Source: Molanna angustata (taxonomy: Eukaryota > Arthropoda > Insecta > Trichoptera > Molannidae). From it: DNA of 64,000 nucleotides. Made by a program: the position numbers and the translations under genes. Position 1 is the first letter of the stretch. Every line of letters begins with the position of its first letter. Positions 1-11,579 of this stretch are shown in pieces. The stretch spans positions 21,115,683 to 21,179,682 of the forward strand of contig OY754981.1 in assembly GCA_963576475.1 (NCBI GenBank). Direction: 5' to 3'. Under the pieces are notes generated by a model. That model was given only the letters and a program-made list of their open reading frames with translations. It searched no databases and was not told where the DNA came from.

Positions 1-160
1 ATCCTCTATCTCCCTCCTTTTGAATATCATGCCTTAAAAATATCAGTCAGTGGTTTGGGATTTCGGATGCGGTGTTACTAATTAGGTTGGCGCAAGGTCG
101 GGATAAGTTTGGTGTGATGGTCGCCAATCTCTTCTAGGAGTGGCACAAAAAGAAGATATT
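1..160 (+). repeat. SINE family C, copy 1
   Basis: The sequence from about 40 to 160 (GATTTCGGATGCGGTGTTAC ... TTAGGTTGGCGCAAGGTCGG ... AGGAGTGGCACAAAAAGAAG) matches the copy at 45,840-45,965 on the same strand and the copy at 49,940-50,065 on the other strand. It ends in an AAGAAG-type tail. It looks like a short interspersed element, though the head is not an obvious tRNA. Confidence 0.6.
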
Positions 161-926
161 TTGAAGGCATACCTGTTTATTTATTTTATAATATTAAAAC
201 TGGAATAATGAAATAAATGAGACGAGACATTATGGTCAAAAGAGATTTTTCTATCACGATAATTGAAGTTTTTTGGGCTAAGTGTAACTTGAAGAACGAT
301 TTTGTAAACAGAATGAAAGCTAACATGCTGCAATGGTTTTGTTATATGGAAAGAAACAACTAAGCTCGATTGACTCAGAAAATATATAAAGTAGATTGTG
401 AAGGAATGAAACAATAGTGCCAACCAAGAAATAAGTGGCTTAACCCTGTGAACGAATAGATGAGCATATATTGTATGATTGTGTGTGGTCCTCAGTTATC
501 TTTGCGTACTTTAAAGGGACATGGTGTTATGCTTTTGTTTTTTATAAATACCTGATAAAAGAAATGTCCTAATGTTGCAGTATGTTGATTATATATAACC
601 TCAATATTTTGAATGTATATAAATTAATTACATACATAATATGAATTTCAATTTCCATTAAAACTGTATGAGTACAAAAAGTCTAATTATTTTTAATTAT
701 CCAGGAAGCCAGGTGTGTTTGTATATTATTTTTAATATCTACATTAATTGTTTTTTTGTTATATTGCGAGTACTATTTTGGTTAATTTCAGTAATGGTTG
801 AGATATGTTATCAATATAAATTAGGGCTATACTTAAGTATGTAATACTAATTTCTATTCCACTACACTGTTTTGATGTTTCGTATGAAAATTACATAATT
901 TTATTATTAATTTGTTGAATTTTCAG

Positions 927-1029
927 GATATGACATGTCTCCATTCATCAGGCGATACGCCAAATACTTGAATGAGAAGGCCCTGTCATACAGAACTGTC
1001 GCTTTCGATTTTTGCAAGGTGAAGAGGGG
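927..1029 (+). CDS. lap: lap exon (ANTH domain part), first in window
   Basis: This internal exon codes for the ANTH stretch starting [20 protein letters not shown] and ending FDFCKVKRG, which is nearly invariant in the AP180/CALM/LAP family. A TTTTCAG acceptor precedes it and GTGAGT follows. It enters with two bases of a Gly codon and leaves with two bases of the next Gly codon, which fits the following exon. The ANTH N-terminus, including the phosphoinositide-binding lysine/histidine motif, must lie in exons upstream of the window. The family binds PI(4,5)P2 at the plasma membrane and recruits clathrin, and at synapses it sorts synaptobrevin. The exact acceptor base was set by requiring the reading frame to stay open through all later exons. 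Confidence 0.93.
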
Positions 1030-2028
1030 GTGAGTGCAATTTTTTTACATTCTAATCCAGAGAACATTCATGTCTAGTAAAATATTTGATTCCATTGATT
1101 ATCTGGTTCAAACAAGTAGGAATATGTAGTTACAAGATTTGTGTTAAGGCCGAGGAGTACAATGCTCATTTGTTGGCAAATTCAAAATCTATGTTTTTCC
1201 ATAGTTAACCTTTTGAGGACCAATGTGAAAAAGAACTTGTGGTACCTGAGAACGGGCAAATAGGCATATGGACGGAACATGGCATCTATAAACGGCCGTC
1301 ATGTGTATGTGACGTTTGTCTTGAAAAGGTTGAAATGAAGTAGATAGGTATATTGGTATAAGCGGTAATTTTTTGCATACGCTGCAGATTTTTTTTGCTT
1401 ACAAAACAACATTATAGATTGTATTTCTGAAATTCATCTTATAGTTTGATTATTTTTTTGTGTGATTCATAACATTATCATATACATAAATACATTTTGC
1501 AGTAAAAATTTTTTTTATGCTATTTTTGTTATTCATTTTTTATTAATCGTACAAGGACTGTCATTTACAATGCATTGTCAGTCAGTCAGTCTGTTATAAT
1601 TTAGTTGAACTATCAAGATTTTTTCCAAACGCTCCAAGAGAATATCTTTGTTCGTTTTGACTGCGAGTGCCACAACCTTCCTTTGCCTCTTTTTGTCCTT
1701 TTTCATCTGAATTTTGAGTACCTACTAAATTTTAAATAGCAATTTGTTTTACACTGTGCAGCTTAAAAAGATAATGTAATATCCGCAAACAAAATTGGTA
1801 TATGATATATTGTTAAAATTGAATTTGTTGTAATATTTGTTTGTATGACTGTATGTTTGTTAGGTTTAAATAAAATAAAATAAAAAAAATAAAATGTGAG
1901 TTTTGTTGAGTAAAAAAAAAATCACCATTTGACATACTTATATCACCTTTTATCTCACCTGTATTTATTTAGTGTTAAGTATTATTAGACAGATTGTCAT
2001 TAGTTCCAATTTTGAATTAAACTTTCAG

Positions 2029-2335
2029 AAAGGAGGAGGGTTCCCTACGTACAATGAACGCTGAGAAACTCCTGAAGACTCTGCCAGTCCTCCAGGCTCA
2101 GTTGGACTCACTGCTGGAGTTTGATTGCACAGCGAATGATCTCACAAACGGTGTCATAAACATGTGTTTCATGCTCCTATTCAGAGACCTGATCAGGTTG
2201 TTTGCCTGTTATAATGATGGAATTATCAATCTATTGGAGAAATACTTTGATATGAACAAGAAGCAGTGTCGAGATGCACTTGATCTCTATAAGAAGTTCC
2301 TCATACGGATGGATCGTGTTGGAGAATTCCTAAAG
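2029..2335 (+). CDS. lap: lap exon (ANTH helices)
   Basis: This 307-nt exon continues the ANTH domain. Recognisable blocks are [40 protein letters not shown] and [20 protein letters not shown], followed by [16 protein letters not shown]. They align by eye along their length with the human PICALM and fly LAP ANTH domains. The acceptor is ACTTTCAG and the donor AAG|GTATAT. One base completes the Gly codon from the previous exon, and the exon ends in phase 0. In the ANTH fold these are the C-terminal superhelix segments, including the region that contacts R-SNAREs in CALM. The ATG at 2,054 is internal and is not a start. Confidence 0.96.
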
Positions 2336-2385
2336 GTATATTTACTCTTCAGCTATAATAATTAGTAAAATAATCTTTCAATAAA

Positions 2386-2670
2386 ATTAATGAAATAAAA
2401 CACAACTTTGTGTACACCACAATGATTATAACTTTTATTCAAATTGAATAAAAATTCCTCTACATGTTACGAGAACAAAGTTCCCTTCCTCAAGAGGATA
2501 CAAAGTAGGTATACTGACTGAAAGTATAAAAATTTAAGGAATTTTTATTCAATTTGAATATATAAGATATAATTGTAGTGGTGTACACAAAGTTGTATTT
2601 TATTTCATTTAATTAATTCCAAAATGATACCCCAAAGTAAAAAACAATTGTTTGTTGATGATGAAATAAT
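2386..2670. repeat. Foldback element, family F1, copy 1
   Basis: Arms starting AAATAAAACACAACTTTGTG (left) and ending CACAAAGTTGTATTTTATTT (right) form a hairpin of about 230 bp. The right flank after the arm (CCCCAAAGTAAAAAACAATT) is also shared with the copy at 36.0-36.3 kb, so the element extends beyond the hairpin. This copy has lost part of the inner right arm. It lies in a lap intron. Confidence 0.75.
2456..2498 (-). ncRNA. Hammerhead-ribozyme-like motif, degenerate
   Basis: On the minus strand the order is TCCTC (stem I 5'), TTGAGGA (core, C to T change), a stem II of AGGGAACTTTGTTCTC, GTAAC, a short AT loop, GTA, and GAGGA (stem I 3'). The order and pairing match a type I hammerhead with the very short stem III typical of Penelope-like elements. 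The core differs from canonical CUGANGA/GAAA, so it is probably inactive. Confidence 0.35.
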
Positions 2671-3390
2671 CTTTCATATAAAAACCTGACTCCAAGAAAT
2701 CAGTTGATGTGGTGAAGAATTATTCACTTATAATATGGGTGAGTTTGATGATTTTCTCATGAATTCCATCATCAGATCTTGACTAAATTTATATGGAACC
2801 ACCCCTGAGGCAGCCCCTTTATATAACTATAAAAATCATAATTTAAATTGGAAAAGATGTTAAAGAATTATTGCTGTATTGTAAATTGAAGAGTTTGGCG
2901 ATTTTCTCATAGATCCCATCATCAGATTTTGACTTAAAAAGATCATTCAAATTTATTCATTCATAATTTCAAAAAACAAAAATAATTTTGACCTTTGGAA
3001 ATCGTATTTCTTGTCTCCAATAAATATCAAACATTTTATGTTCATACACCAATAATACTTATCAATGTATTTATTGAGAGTCAGATTTATTTGACATTCC
3101 TCTGTTAGTGGGTTGAAATCATTCACATGACAATGAAGAATTACTTGCATTTTACATACATTAAGTAGGTAAATGATCTGTCTAGCCATCAGCCAGACAG
3201 ACATATGGACAGACACTAATACTCTATTATTATTCATAATAAATCACATTAACAAATACCACTACATGATGTTCTCCAATAAAAGTCTGGTAATATGTAC
3301 ATATTTTTTATTCTTTACAAGATAAAATTGTACTTATCACAAGAAGGGGTGAATTATATAAGCTTATTATTTTAATTAGGAAATTAAACA

Positions 3391-3576
3391 CCTACAGGGT
3401 TTACGACCTGCCCCCCTAGACAATGTGTCATTTAGCTCAAGAAAAGAAACACGAAAAGATAATTCAATATATGGAAGTGACATTTGTCACGTGACTGGCA
3501 ACTGTCACTTCCATACATTGAGTTATCTTTTCTTGTTTTTTTTTTCTTGAACTAAATGACACATTGTCTAGGGGGG
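3391..3576. repeat. Foldback MITE, family F2, copy 1
   Basis: The ends CCCCCCTAGACAATGTGTCA and TGACACATTGTCTAGGGGGG are inverted copies, and the arms pair through most of 3,411-3,576 around a centre with GTCACGTGAC. A second copy is at 40,676-40,830. The 20 bases just left (CCTACAGGGTTTACGACCTG) resemble part of the hairpin at 56.2 kb, so F2 may have inserted into a relic of that element. Confidence 0.75.
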
Positions 3577-4097
3577 ATGTTAGCCCTGGTTGATTTGTAT
3601 TATTTTATACATTTATGCAATATTCTTATGGAATCTCATGTATTAATAAGAATTAATAAAAAAATTGTTTGAAAATAAATTTAATAACACAATACTATAT
3701 AAGATATTATGTGAATATACTGTGATAGCTGCTGCTACTACCGGTTCAGTGGTCTGGAGTGGACACTATAAATAATAAAAAAGATGGAAATAAAGAGAAA
3801 ATAAAGATGGTTATAAAGTATATGTCTCATCTTCTTGAAGCTGTTTTCTTCAATACTCATATTGTGTGTAGTTTGACCCAATATGACTTATCCGACAATA
3901 TCTTGTTTCTATGAGATATCAGATATCGTCGGATGACTTTGAAATCAGTGCAATATAACCCCTCCCATTACCACTCTTCAAGTGTAAGGAGGCAATAAGC
4001 AACTCAAAGAACAATGTCATTAGGCTGCAATGGTTCAAAACCGATATCAAAATATTTCGAAAAGCAGTATGAAGAATTTCTCTGTTGAAATTTTCAG

Positions 4098-4243
4098 GTT
4101 GCGGAGAACGTTGGCATTGACAAGGGAGATATTCCTGATCTGACAAAGGCCCCCAGCAGCCTCCTGGACGCCCTGGAAGGTCATCTGGCAGCCCTTGAAG
4201 GGAAGAAGGGATCTGCCGCCAATACTCCAACTCAGACTGCCAG
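4098..4243 (+). CDS. lap: lap exon (end of ANTH domain)
   Basis: The exon encodes [20 protein letters not shown], then [18 protein letters not shown] and a Ser/Thr-rich linker. This is the conserved end of the ANTH domain; human PICALM reads [23 protein letters not shown] here. The acceptor is TTTTCAG and the donor AG|GTAATC. It enters in phase 0 and leaves in phase 2, so the last two bases join the next exon. The ordered membrane-binding domain finishes near GKKG, and the rest of the protein is predicted to be disordered. Confidence 0.95.
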
Positions 4244-6561
4244 GTAATCAATTAGCCAACATTTTGCTTTACTCGGATGGCATTATGTTGTTGATAATAT
4301 TATATCTTCGTTAGACTTTAACTTTGGTAACTTATGTTGAAGAATTGAGTGGAATAAATTATTTCAAGATTCTTAAAACAAAAAAAAAATAAAGTTGAAA
4401 TGAGATTATTTGTAGGCATTAAGCGCTTTAAGATGAGCCTTCTTGGTCAATGAGCAATACTGAAATCTCTAAAATTATAATATTTTGTCCAAAATTAGTT
4501 TCTGACAGTTAAAAACAATTCATCCAAATATATATAATATAATTGTCTTTTCAATAAAAGAAAATGATAACCATAACAATGATGAGTCATTTTATTGCAT
4601 TTTATTTTAAAACATTCTTATTTATTTATAATCATATTATTTGCATCACCACAAGACTGAACTATCAGTGCTGTTGGGTTGATCCCTAAATGGCATTATG
4701 TATGAAAAGTATTATTATTATATTTGGATCAGTTTCTAGCAAATGTAATAATTTCACAAAATAACATTACTAGTTTCATTTAGACATATTAATATTTTTA
4801 AATATGGAAGGTATTTTAATTAACTTGTGGTAAATGATAATAATGTTAATTTATTTATTTATAGAGTAAATGATTTTGATGACCAGAATAAAAAAAAAAT
4901 AATACAGCTTAGATTCAGTCATAAATACATATATTTGTTTACAGACTTTCAGGATGTTCCTACAAAAAAAATTGGCTGCCTTTTTTTAATCGATATTGTA
5001 ATATGATGAATCAGAATTAAAAATTCACACTTAGGTTATTTTAGACATAATTTACACATCACGATAAATCAACATTTTACAAAAAAATTTAAATAGTATT
5101 ATAATTCAATCAAAATGGTAGGTCGATTTCAAAACTATTGTCGATTTCAACTGGAATATTTTTCAATTCTGAAATCACTTTTTTAATATTTATAATCAAC
5201 TTAACATATACATACTGCTTACATGAAATATTTGTATATAATATTTAGCTACCTATAAACATTATATTATCATGCTCATTTTGATTCATTCGCTTGAGCT
5301 AAAAGCTATTTTCATTATTTTTACTTTGTAACACATTATTTATATCACCATCATATTTGCAAACATTTATCGTAATTATACACATCACTTTTTCTATTTA
5401 ATTTCCATATCACATCATATTCATACATATCACTAAAAAAATCAGCTGTTTTTTTATGGGATTTTGATTAATCAACACTATTCATAAAATATATTTCAAT
5501 ATTTGAAAACAATATATCAAAAAATTTAATATAAATTATCAAAAAAATGCGTATCTTAAATTGGTTCAATGTTATTTATATATTCAATATTTCGTTTTTA
5601 TCAATATGAAGCTTAGACAATATCGGGAATGTTAGTTTAAAAATATTTATCGAATTTGTAACTTCCTAATTTTCTGTTGATTAGAAAAATAATATTATAA
5701 TGTGATGTCATTTCATTAAAGATTGTTGTATCCATTAACCATCCTTTATTTTGATTCTGTTATATTTTATTTTTGTCCAAGATATATATTTTATTTTGTC
5801 TTCCAGATTTGATTTATATTTTGTTATGTTCATTTTGCACTGTTCATGTTATAGTCGTGCCAATGTATGCTTTCATGCTAAGTACAATTCAATATATAAT
5901 AATGTATGTTGTGTATTGTATGTGCCTTTATGGTTGTTTTTTATAAAATTATTCAGTTGTCAATGTTTTTCCTTGACCACTATAAATGAATTATATTTTT
6001 GTTATTTAATGTTGAAAAAAAATGTAATGCACATATTCTTAAGTGTTTTTTTTTAAGTATTCTTTAGTATTTTATATTTCTAAAATACTTTTTTCTCTTT
6101 CTATCTCAAAGTAAAGGCACACTTATTTCAGTTTAATAATTTGTAGTCATTCATTTAAATGACCTTGTAAACTATTAGACGTTTTATTAATTTTATTTTT
6201 TTTGTTTTTTTTTATTCCATCCTTTTCTTCCTTTTGTAACTATCATGTTTGCCGATTTTCAAAAACGCTTCGAATCCACAAAACCGAACACTCCATTTTT
6301 TTTGCGTGCTAATTTACAACACTAATAATAATAATTAATTGACTGTTTTTGCATGATGAAATTTTTAATTTGGCGCACAATTTTTTCTCACTCTTTAATA
6401 TCGGCTTGTATCGGCACACATTTGCGTTACATATTTTCTTATTCCACTCCCTGTCCGACTTCTCACCTTTCGCCCGTGTCAAAAAACAAACATGCTTTTG
6501 CGCCTCGTATGTTTGGGATTTTTCAAATCTCCGTTCGTATTTGAAATTGTGACAAGCGTAG

Positions 6562-6745
6562 CGCGCAAAAGAATGTTGCAAATGGCATGGGTGCTCTCTC
6601 CTCTACCGGCAGTTCCTTTGGTACGGCCGCTGCTTCTACCCGATTGGACCAACACCCAACCAATGGCAGTCAAGCAGCCTTCATAGACGATGTCTTAAAG
6701 CAGCAAGCACTTGCAGAGGAAGAGGCTGTTCTTAACCAGTATAAG
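6562..6745 (+). CDS. lap: lap exon (linker with conserved QQALAEEEA block)
   Basis: The exon reads SAQKNVANGMGALSSTGSSF, then a Ser/Thr/Ala-rich stretch and IDDVLKQQALAEEEAVLNQY-K. The last block matches the acidic/Gln helix just after the ANTH domain in insect LAP proteins. The acceptor at 6,560-6,561 (GCGTAG) is weak, with a poor pyrimidine tract, but among nearby AGs it is the only one that keeps the phase-2 junction open. The donor is AAG|GTAATG. The exon starts in phase 2 and ends in phase 0. Assignment is firm; the exact 5' edge is less so. Confidence 0.85.
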
Positions 6746-8055
6746 GTAATGGTATTTTATCTTTACATATTAATCATCAATTCATATCATGATATCAATA
6801 ATTTCAATGTAAGTATTTTCGTTTACACAGTAGATGTTTATGATTCTTAAATTTAATAATTTTGTAAAAAATAAAATATAACAGTTTTTGAAGGCTTACG
6901 GAATAAAAAAATTCAAAATATCATCAATTCGTTTCATATAGCATTTATAAATGAAGATTTTACTTTTTCTGTCTTTCATTTAGAGATTCTCGAGCTGAAG
7001 AGAGTAACTATTTTTTCTGTTAAAAATAAATGTTTTTGAGTAATTTAATACTAGTGTGATAAGATTATTCTCATCCCTAATAAATATAAAATATTTTCAT
7101 CCTTTTTTGTTGAAGATATAAATTGTCAATCGTTTTTCAATAAACGAATAAATAAAATATGATAATACAGGTATACACAATTCAAGAATACTGGTATTTT
7201 CAAGGGGCCGCCCATACCTTATTATCTTTAGAGTAAAAATGCAATCAAATTCCCTCATTTTGGAGTTTAGTCACAAGTTACAGTACTGACAACAATAAGT
7301 ATAAAATAAGTACTTTTTTTATCTAATGGCAATTTTTTTTTAGTGGCAATATTGAAGTAAGCAAATGACCCTGAAGTTAGAGATGGGCTCAATTCAGACA
7401 AATATTATTTTAAAATTGAATATTTTTCAATTTACAAATATGATAAATGAACAAGCATAAATCTTTTTCAATTTACAATTATGATAAATGAACAACAATT
7501 AACAATTATGATAAAGCATATTATAATAAATGTCATTTTCTACAAAAAATGTCTCATATATTTAACTTTGATTATTAAATAATTAGGATCATTCATCTGC
7601 ATATAAATAAAGTAGACCTCGTAAGATTGGTTTTGCACATGTTTGTGCACGGCTAAATTCATGTCAGTCTGCCTGTCCATGAATTCGTTTGAAACCTTAC
7701 TATGTCAAAATCGGCAATTTTACAGTAGAGCAAAAAAATTCATCATTTATTGTTTGACACATTAATGTATGATAAGACAATGATTATTACATACTAAATT
7801 ATAATTGATATTTTTTTCTGAAATTAATTAGATGTCATTTTGTCGTGTTTACAACTTGATAGTTTACTAATTTAAATGTTTTTTTAAATACAAAAATTAT
7901 TAGTATCATATCTTCATGATTTATATGATTAATTATTTTTGATTAATTTCTCCTGGCGGAAATCAGATGTTATGGTGGTCTTAGCAACTTTAAATGATTT
8001 ACAGAAAAGGGGATATATATTAAAAAATGCATATTTTTTTAGATACCAAGCTTTA

Positions 8056-8301
8056 TTAAAAAAAATCCATCGGTTCTATATTTTTCAAATTAGTGACTTG
8101 TTTACATTTTCTCCATACTTTATTTTGTAATGCCTTGATTTTCTTTTTTCGATTTTTATCAAGTATGTATGAACGAAACAGCTCTCTCTTTAAACGTATT
8201 TTTCTTGGAGTGTCCTGCATAGAAATATCATTTTCAGGCAATGTTGGATTTGATGATGAACAACTAGGCACCGAAGGTTCAAGAAGGATGGGTGAAGTTA
8301 T
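8056..8301 (-). CDS. THAP gene, exon 3 (basic coiled tail, stop)
   Basis: Minus-strand exon after a TTTTTTTTCAG acceptor, phase 0, 81 codons plus a TAA stop. It reads ITSPILLEPSVPSCSSSN, then a Lys/Arg-rich segment TPRKIRLKRELFRSYILDKN and RKKKIKALQNKVWRKCKQV, which may form a short coiled coil as in many THAP proteins. The total product is only about 170 residues, so it holds the DNA-binding domain and a coiled tail but no transposase core. Confidence 0.75.
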   Translation of the reverse strand: MTSPILLEPSVPSCSSSNPTLPENDISMQDTPRKIRLKRELFRSYILDKNRKKKIKALQNKVWRKCKQVTNLKNIEPMDFF

Positions 8302-8527
8302 CTGAAAAAAAAAGATTCAATGTAAATAAAGAATGTCCGCTAGTGTGTTAGTTATAAAATTTATTAACGTATATCAAAATAATGATTCAATAAGTATATA
8401 GGTAAGGATATTTAAAAACTTGTAGGTATATAAAATTTACAAAAAAGTCCGAAACAGAACAAATAAGTAATATTTAATCAACACATAATATGATAAGTAC
8501 TAAGTCAGAAAAAAACTATCAACTTAC

Positions 8528-8726
8528 TTCAGGACAAACAGTATCTAATTGAGAGAAAATTGAAGGGACAGCATTATTCTTAATTTTACTTTTATAACCA
8601 CTTCGGTCAATTTCATCATCTCTGAAATGCTTTGAACAAATGACTGTACTTGAAGATGGTTGCCAATTTGGAGGACGATTGACAGCAGCAATCCACAAAG
8701 CTCTAAGAGCTGGATTTTTTGGAAAT
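8528..8726 (-). CDS. THAP gene, exon 2 (rest of THAP zinc finger)
   Basis: Minus-strand exon after TTTTTTACAG. Joined to exon 1 it reads HSFPKNPALRALWIAAVNRP, then STVICSKHFRDDEID and NNAVPSIF. It has the THAP features: RFP/SFPK, the invariant Trp in LW and W.P, C..H (ICSKHF), and AVPSIF for the AVPTIF box. It ends CCTGAA|GTAAGT in phase 0. THAP is a sequence-specific C2CH DNA-binding domain, found in P transposases and in host proteins derived from them. Confidence 0.88.
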
Positions 8727-9572
8727 CTGTAAAAAATACACTTGTTGTTCACGTCCATTTACATAAATAAATTAAACACATTATAAATATAAAATAAAAA
8801 CATTCACAATATTGTGTATTACTTAAAGATGTCAGATAAAATAAAACTAATAAATAAAGTACGTATAAGATTATTTTAATCACATGAAATCACGTTTCAC
8901 AAGAAATATAAAATAATAACGCCAGTAACTTATAGGTATTCATTTTGTCAGAGCCAACATAATATATTCTAAATTGTCTATTTTTCATAAATTAATTGTA
9001 CTATGTTGCACTATTGTATTGTTGTTATTTTTGTATGTTAATGTGGATTTAAATAAATAAACAAATAAAATTTTGAATTTGCAGAAAAATTATTAGAAAA
9101 TAAATATTGAAAATAAATTCATGTCCAATGCCCAACTCTACGGTCGATGAAATATGGCGGCCATTGGCCAATATCGCAGCGGATATATGTGATGTGATTG
9201 ACATGCTCAATTATCTTAAATCATTAATAAAATATTTGGTGACAATATAAAAACATTACAAATATGTGACAAAATGATTGAAAAAGCATTAACAGTGAAT
9301 ACAAATTATGTTTTTTCTCAAATTGTGCCCGAAACATATTACAATATAATGGCGGATTACGGTCTTATCCACAATTTACAAAACCAATGAAATAAAAAAA
9401 AGTAAAATTTTAAGAAACTATTACAAATAATTATATCGTTCTTAATATTAAATCATTAAGAACGAATCATTCAAAAAAAATAACTATACAATTATAATTT
9501 AGCCATGGCCAGTTGGACACGCAATATTACGTTAAATATTGTTAAATATAGTAGGTTAGTTTCAATACTTAC

Positions 9573-9634
9573 GAGTGAAAAGATATACCGTGTCCTTTAT
9601 TCCTACATTTCACCACACAAGACCTTTTCGAGAT
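9573..9634 (-). CDS. THAP gene, exon 1 (zinc-binding N-terminus; no start Met)
   Basis: Read on the minus strand the frame gives ISKRSCVVKCRNKGHGISFH, then a phase-2 donor TC|GTAAGT. CVVKCRNKG...ISFHSFP is the hallmark N-terminus of THAP domains (first two zinc-ligand cysteines). No in-frame ATG is present: the codon where a Met is expected is ATC, and a TAA lies further upstream at 9,653-9,655. Either the start was lost by mutation, or an upstream exon is spliced to the AG just before AAAATC, where CTAAC could act as branch site. Confidence 0.7.
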
Positions 9635-10529
9635 TTTCTTTGCAATAATTAGTTAGAAAAACGAGAAAAAACGATTTTTGGAAGCAATAATATTTTTAGG
9701 TTAAAAAACGAGATGTTTACGAAATATTTTGCGTTGCAAACAATAAGAATGAAGTTCGCGCTAGTTTGCTCGGATAACATATTTTGTTGTCAATACTGTA
9801 ACTTGTGACTAAACTCCAAAATGAGGGAATTTGATTGCATTTTTAATGTACTGAAGGCGCCTCCATCCTTTATTCCTCCAAGGGTATTTTTGAGAATATA
9901 ATATGATAATTTATTCTTGTTAATAATTTGATTTCATATTAATAAAGATTATTTCATTTTGAAAATATATTTTAGCAATCTCATCATCCTCCCCATACCT
10001 AACTCTTTTTGCCTCAGAGTTTTTTTTTACAAGAACAGCGCATGAATATTTCATCTTGAGATATATTTTCGAATAATATATTAAATTGAATACATAAGTA
10101 ATGCTGCCCTTGCAAAATTTACATTTTGATTTGGCTCCAAACCTTTGTATCTAAATCTAATGAATACATAATTTTTATGGTAATATATAAGCAAATGTAA
10201 AAAAAATAATGTATAAGTAATGTGATGTACATAGACACTATTTTAGTTGCGGTTCATTTTTAATAGTATAATGTTTTTTTTATTTTTACTTATAATCAAA
10301 TAAGCTTTGTGATAATATTTTCATTACAATATTTTATTATCTCAATGTTTGATTATCTATTTCTTGATAATATTTTATCAATATTGTTTTAGATACTAAA
10401 CAAGTGACATGTTTTGTGGTTATGTTTTTTTGTTTCTTATTACGACATAATGGATGGATATGATATTATTTGTTTTCATGGTGTAATATTATTTAAATAA
10501 TTACTTTAACTGACTTCGTTTACAGTAAA

Positions 10530-10770
10530 ATTATTCTTGGTTTTATCATAAAATCATCAATGATTTTGCTCTGTTATAATTCTTAATTTTGATCTATTGA
10601 TTTATGATAAAATATTTATGGTTTTGTTATAATAATTCTCAATTTCGATCAATTTATTTATGATAAAATCATTAATGATTTTGTTCTATAATAATTCATA
10701 ATTTTGATCTATTGATTTATCATAAAATCATTAATGTTTTGGTTCTATCAATTTATCATAAAAACAGGGT
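10530..10770. repeat. AT-rich minisatellite
   Basis: About four diverged units of roughly 57-60 bp, each with TTTTGATCTATTGATTTATG followed by ATAAAATCATTAATG or a close variant. No gene is seen. Confidence 0.6.
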
Positions 10771-11005
10771 TTTGTTTCATATAATTTAATTTTAACTGCC
10801 TTTATTTGGTTTGTATTTAAATCATTTATTATTATTTATTTATATCTTCCTTATTCAGAACACATATTTGTTTCGGAAGAAAACTATAAAATAAACAAAA
10901 AATACATTGGCTGCATTAAAACAGGAATTATTCCTATTTAGGCAGACAAAGGTAAATAGTGGAACACATACTATATACCTACCTACCACAAAAATGGGTG
11001 AATTT

Positions 11006-11258
11006 ATATCGTCCCTCCTATGGCAAACTAGCGAATCTGCAAAAAAGAAATTTTACAGGAGAGCAAAAACAAACTTTGACACTCTATGTAAAATCCATTT
11101 TATAACGCACTTATTTTTTTTTCTAAGCTTTATGGAAGGTGTTACAGATTCAATATTTTGCCAGAGTGTAGCTATTGTGAAAACGATTAAAATGACACCA
11201 AAAACGCATTTTCGTCAAATATGTTAGTTTCGTGAGTTTGCCATAGGAGGGACGATAT
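11006..11258. mobile_element. MITE with 24-bp perfect inverted termini
   Basis: The ends ATATCGTCCCTCCTATGGCA (plus AACT) and its exact complement at 11,235-11,258 bound a 253-bp element. The terminal TA on each side could be the TA target duplication of Tc1/mariner-type elements. The open frame inside has no recognisable domain, so it is a non-autonomous element. Confidence 0.8.
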
Positions 11259-11579
11259 GTTGTATACCTATATTACAATATAAGATATTACAATATTGTT
11301 CCAATGTAATCTGTTTTTGAAAATAAAATAAAATAATTATTATTATATATTCATAACTTTATAATATTATTACTATGAATTCCATTTGTAATTTTCATAT
11401 TTAGTAGCTTTTACTACTTCATCATTATGCATTGTTATTTTTTTTTTGTAGACACTAACATACAAATTAATAAGTACCTACATTAAAATGAATCTATAAT
11501 GATTAAAAAAATCATTTAATTTCACAAATCATTAGATATTCATCACAGGTAAAATTATCTCATTATACAATTTTAGATA

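Larger units (their letters stand above)
1030..6561 (+). other. lap introns before the QQALAEEEA exon
   Basis: Three introns (1,030-2,028; 2,336-4,097; 4,244-6,561) contain no other supported gene. Apart from the foldbacks F1 and F2 the sequence is AT-rich with no recognisable domain. Open frames such as those at 5,751-6,056 are low-complexity Phe/Ile/Tyr-rich and I read them as chance. Confidence 0.6.
7201..9882. mobile_element. P-element-like DNA transposon with THAP gene
   Basis: The element is bounded by an exact 8-bp direct repeat GGTATTTT (7,193-7,200 and 9,883-9,890), the target duplication length of P elements. Near-perfect inverted repeats of about 60 bp lie inside the ends at 7,235-7,295 and 9,786-9,844 (AAAAATGCAATCAAATTCCC with its complement), 34 and 38 nt from the two ends. 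Inside, on the minus strand, is a three-exon THAP-domain gene but no recognisable RNase-H-like transposase body. It is therefore a deleted or non-autonomous P-like element. It lies in a lap intron, opposite to lap. Confidence 0.75.

Noticed and set aside
3919..4251. Minus-strand frame over a lap exon
   Set aside because: It is the antisense shadow of the conserved plus-strand ANTH exon.
5751..6056. 101-codon open frame rich in Phe, Tyr, Leu and Cys
   Set aside because: It lies in T-rich intron sequence, with no domain, no splice support and no related sequence.
6309..6581. Several overlapping frames on both strands before the lap exon at 6,562
   Set aside because: They have no domain and are mutually antisense; only the exon from 6,562 has homology.
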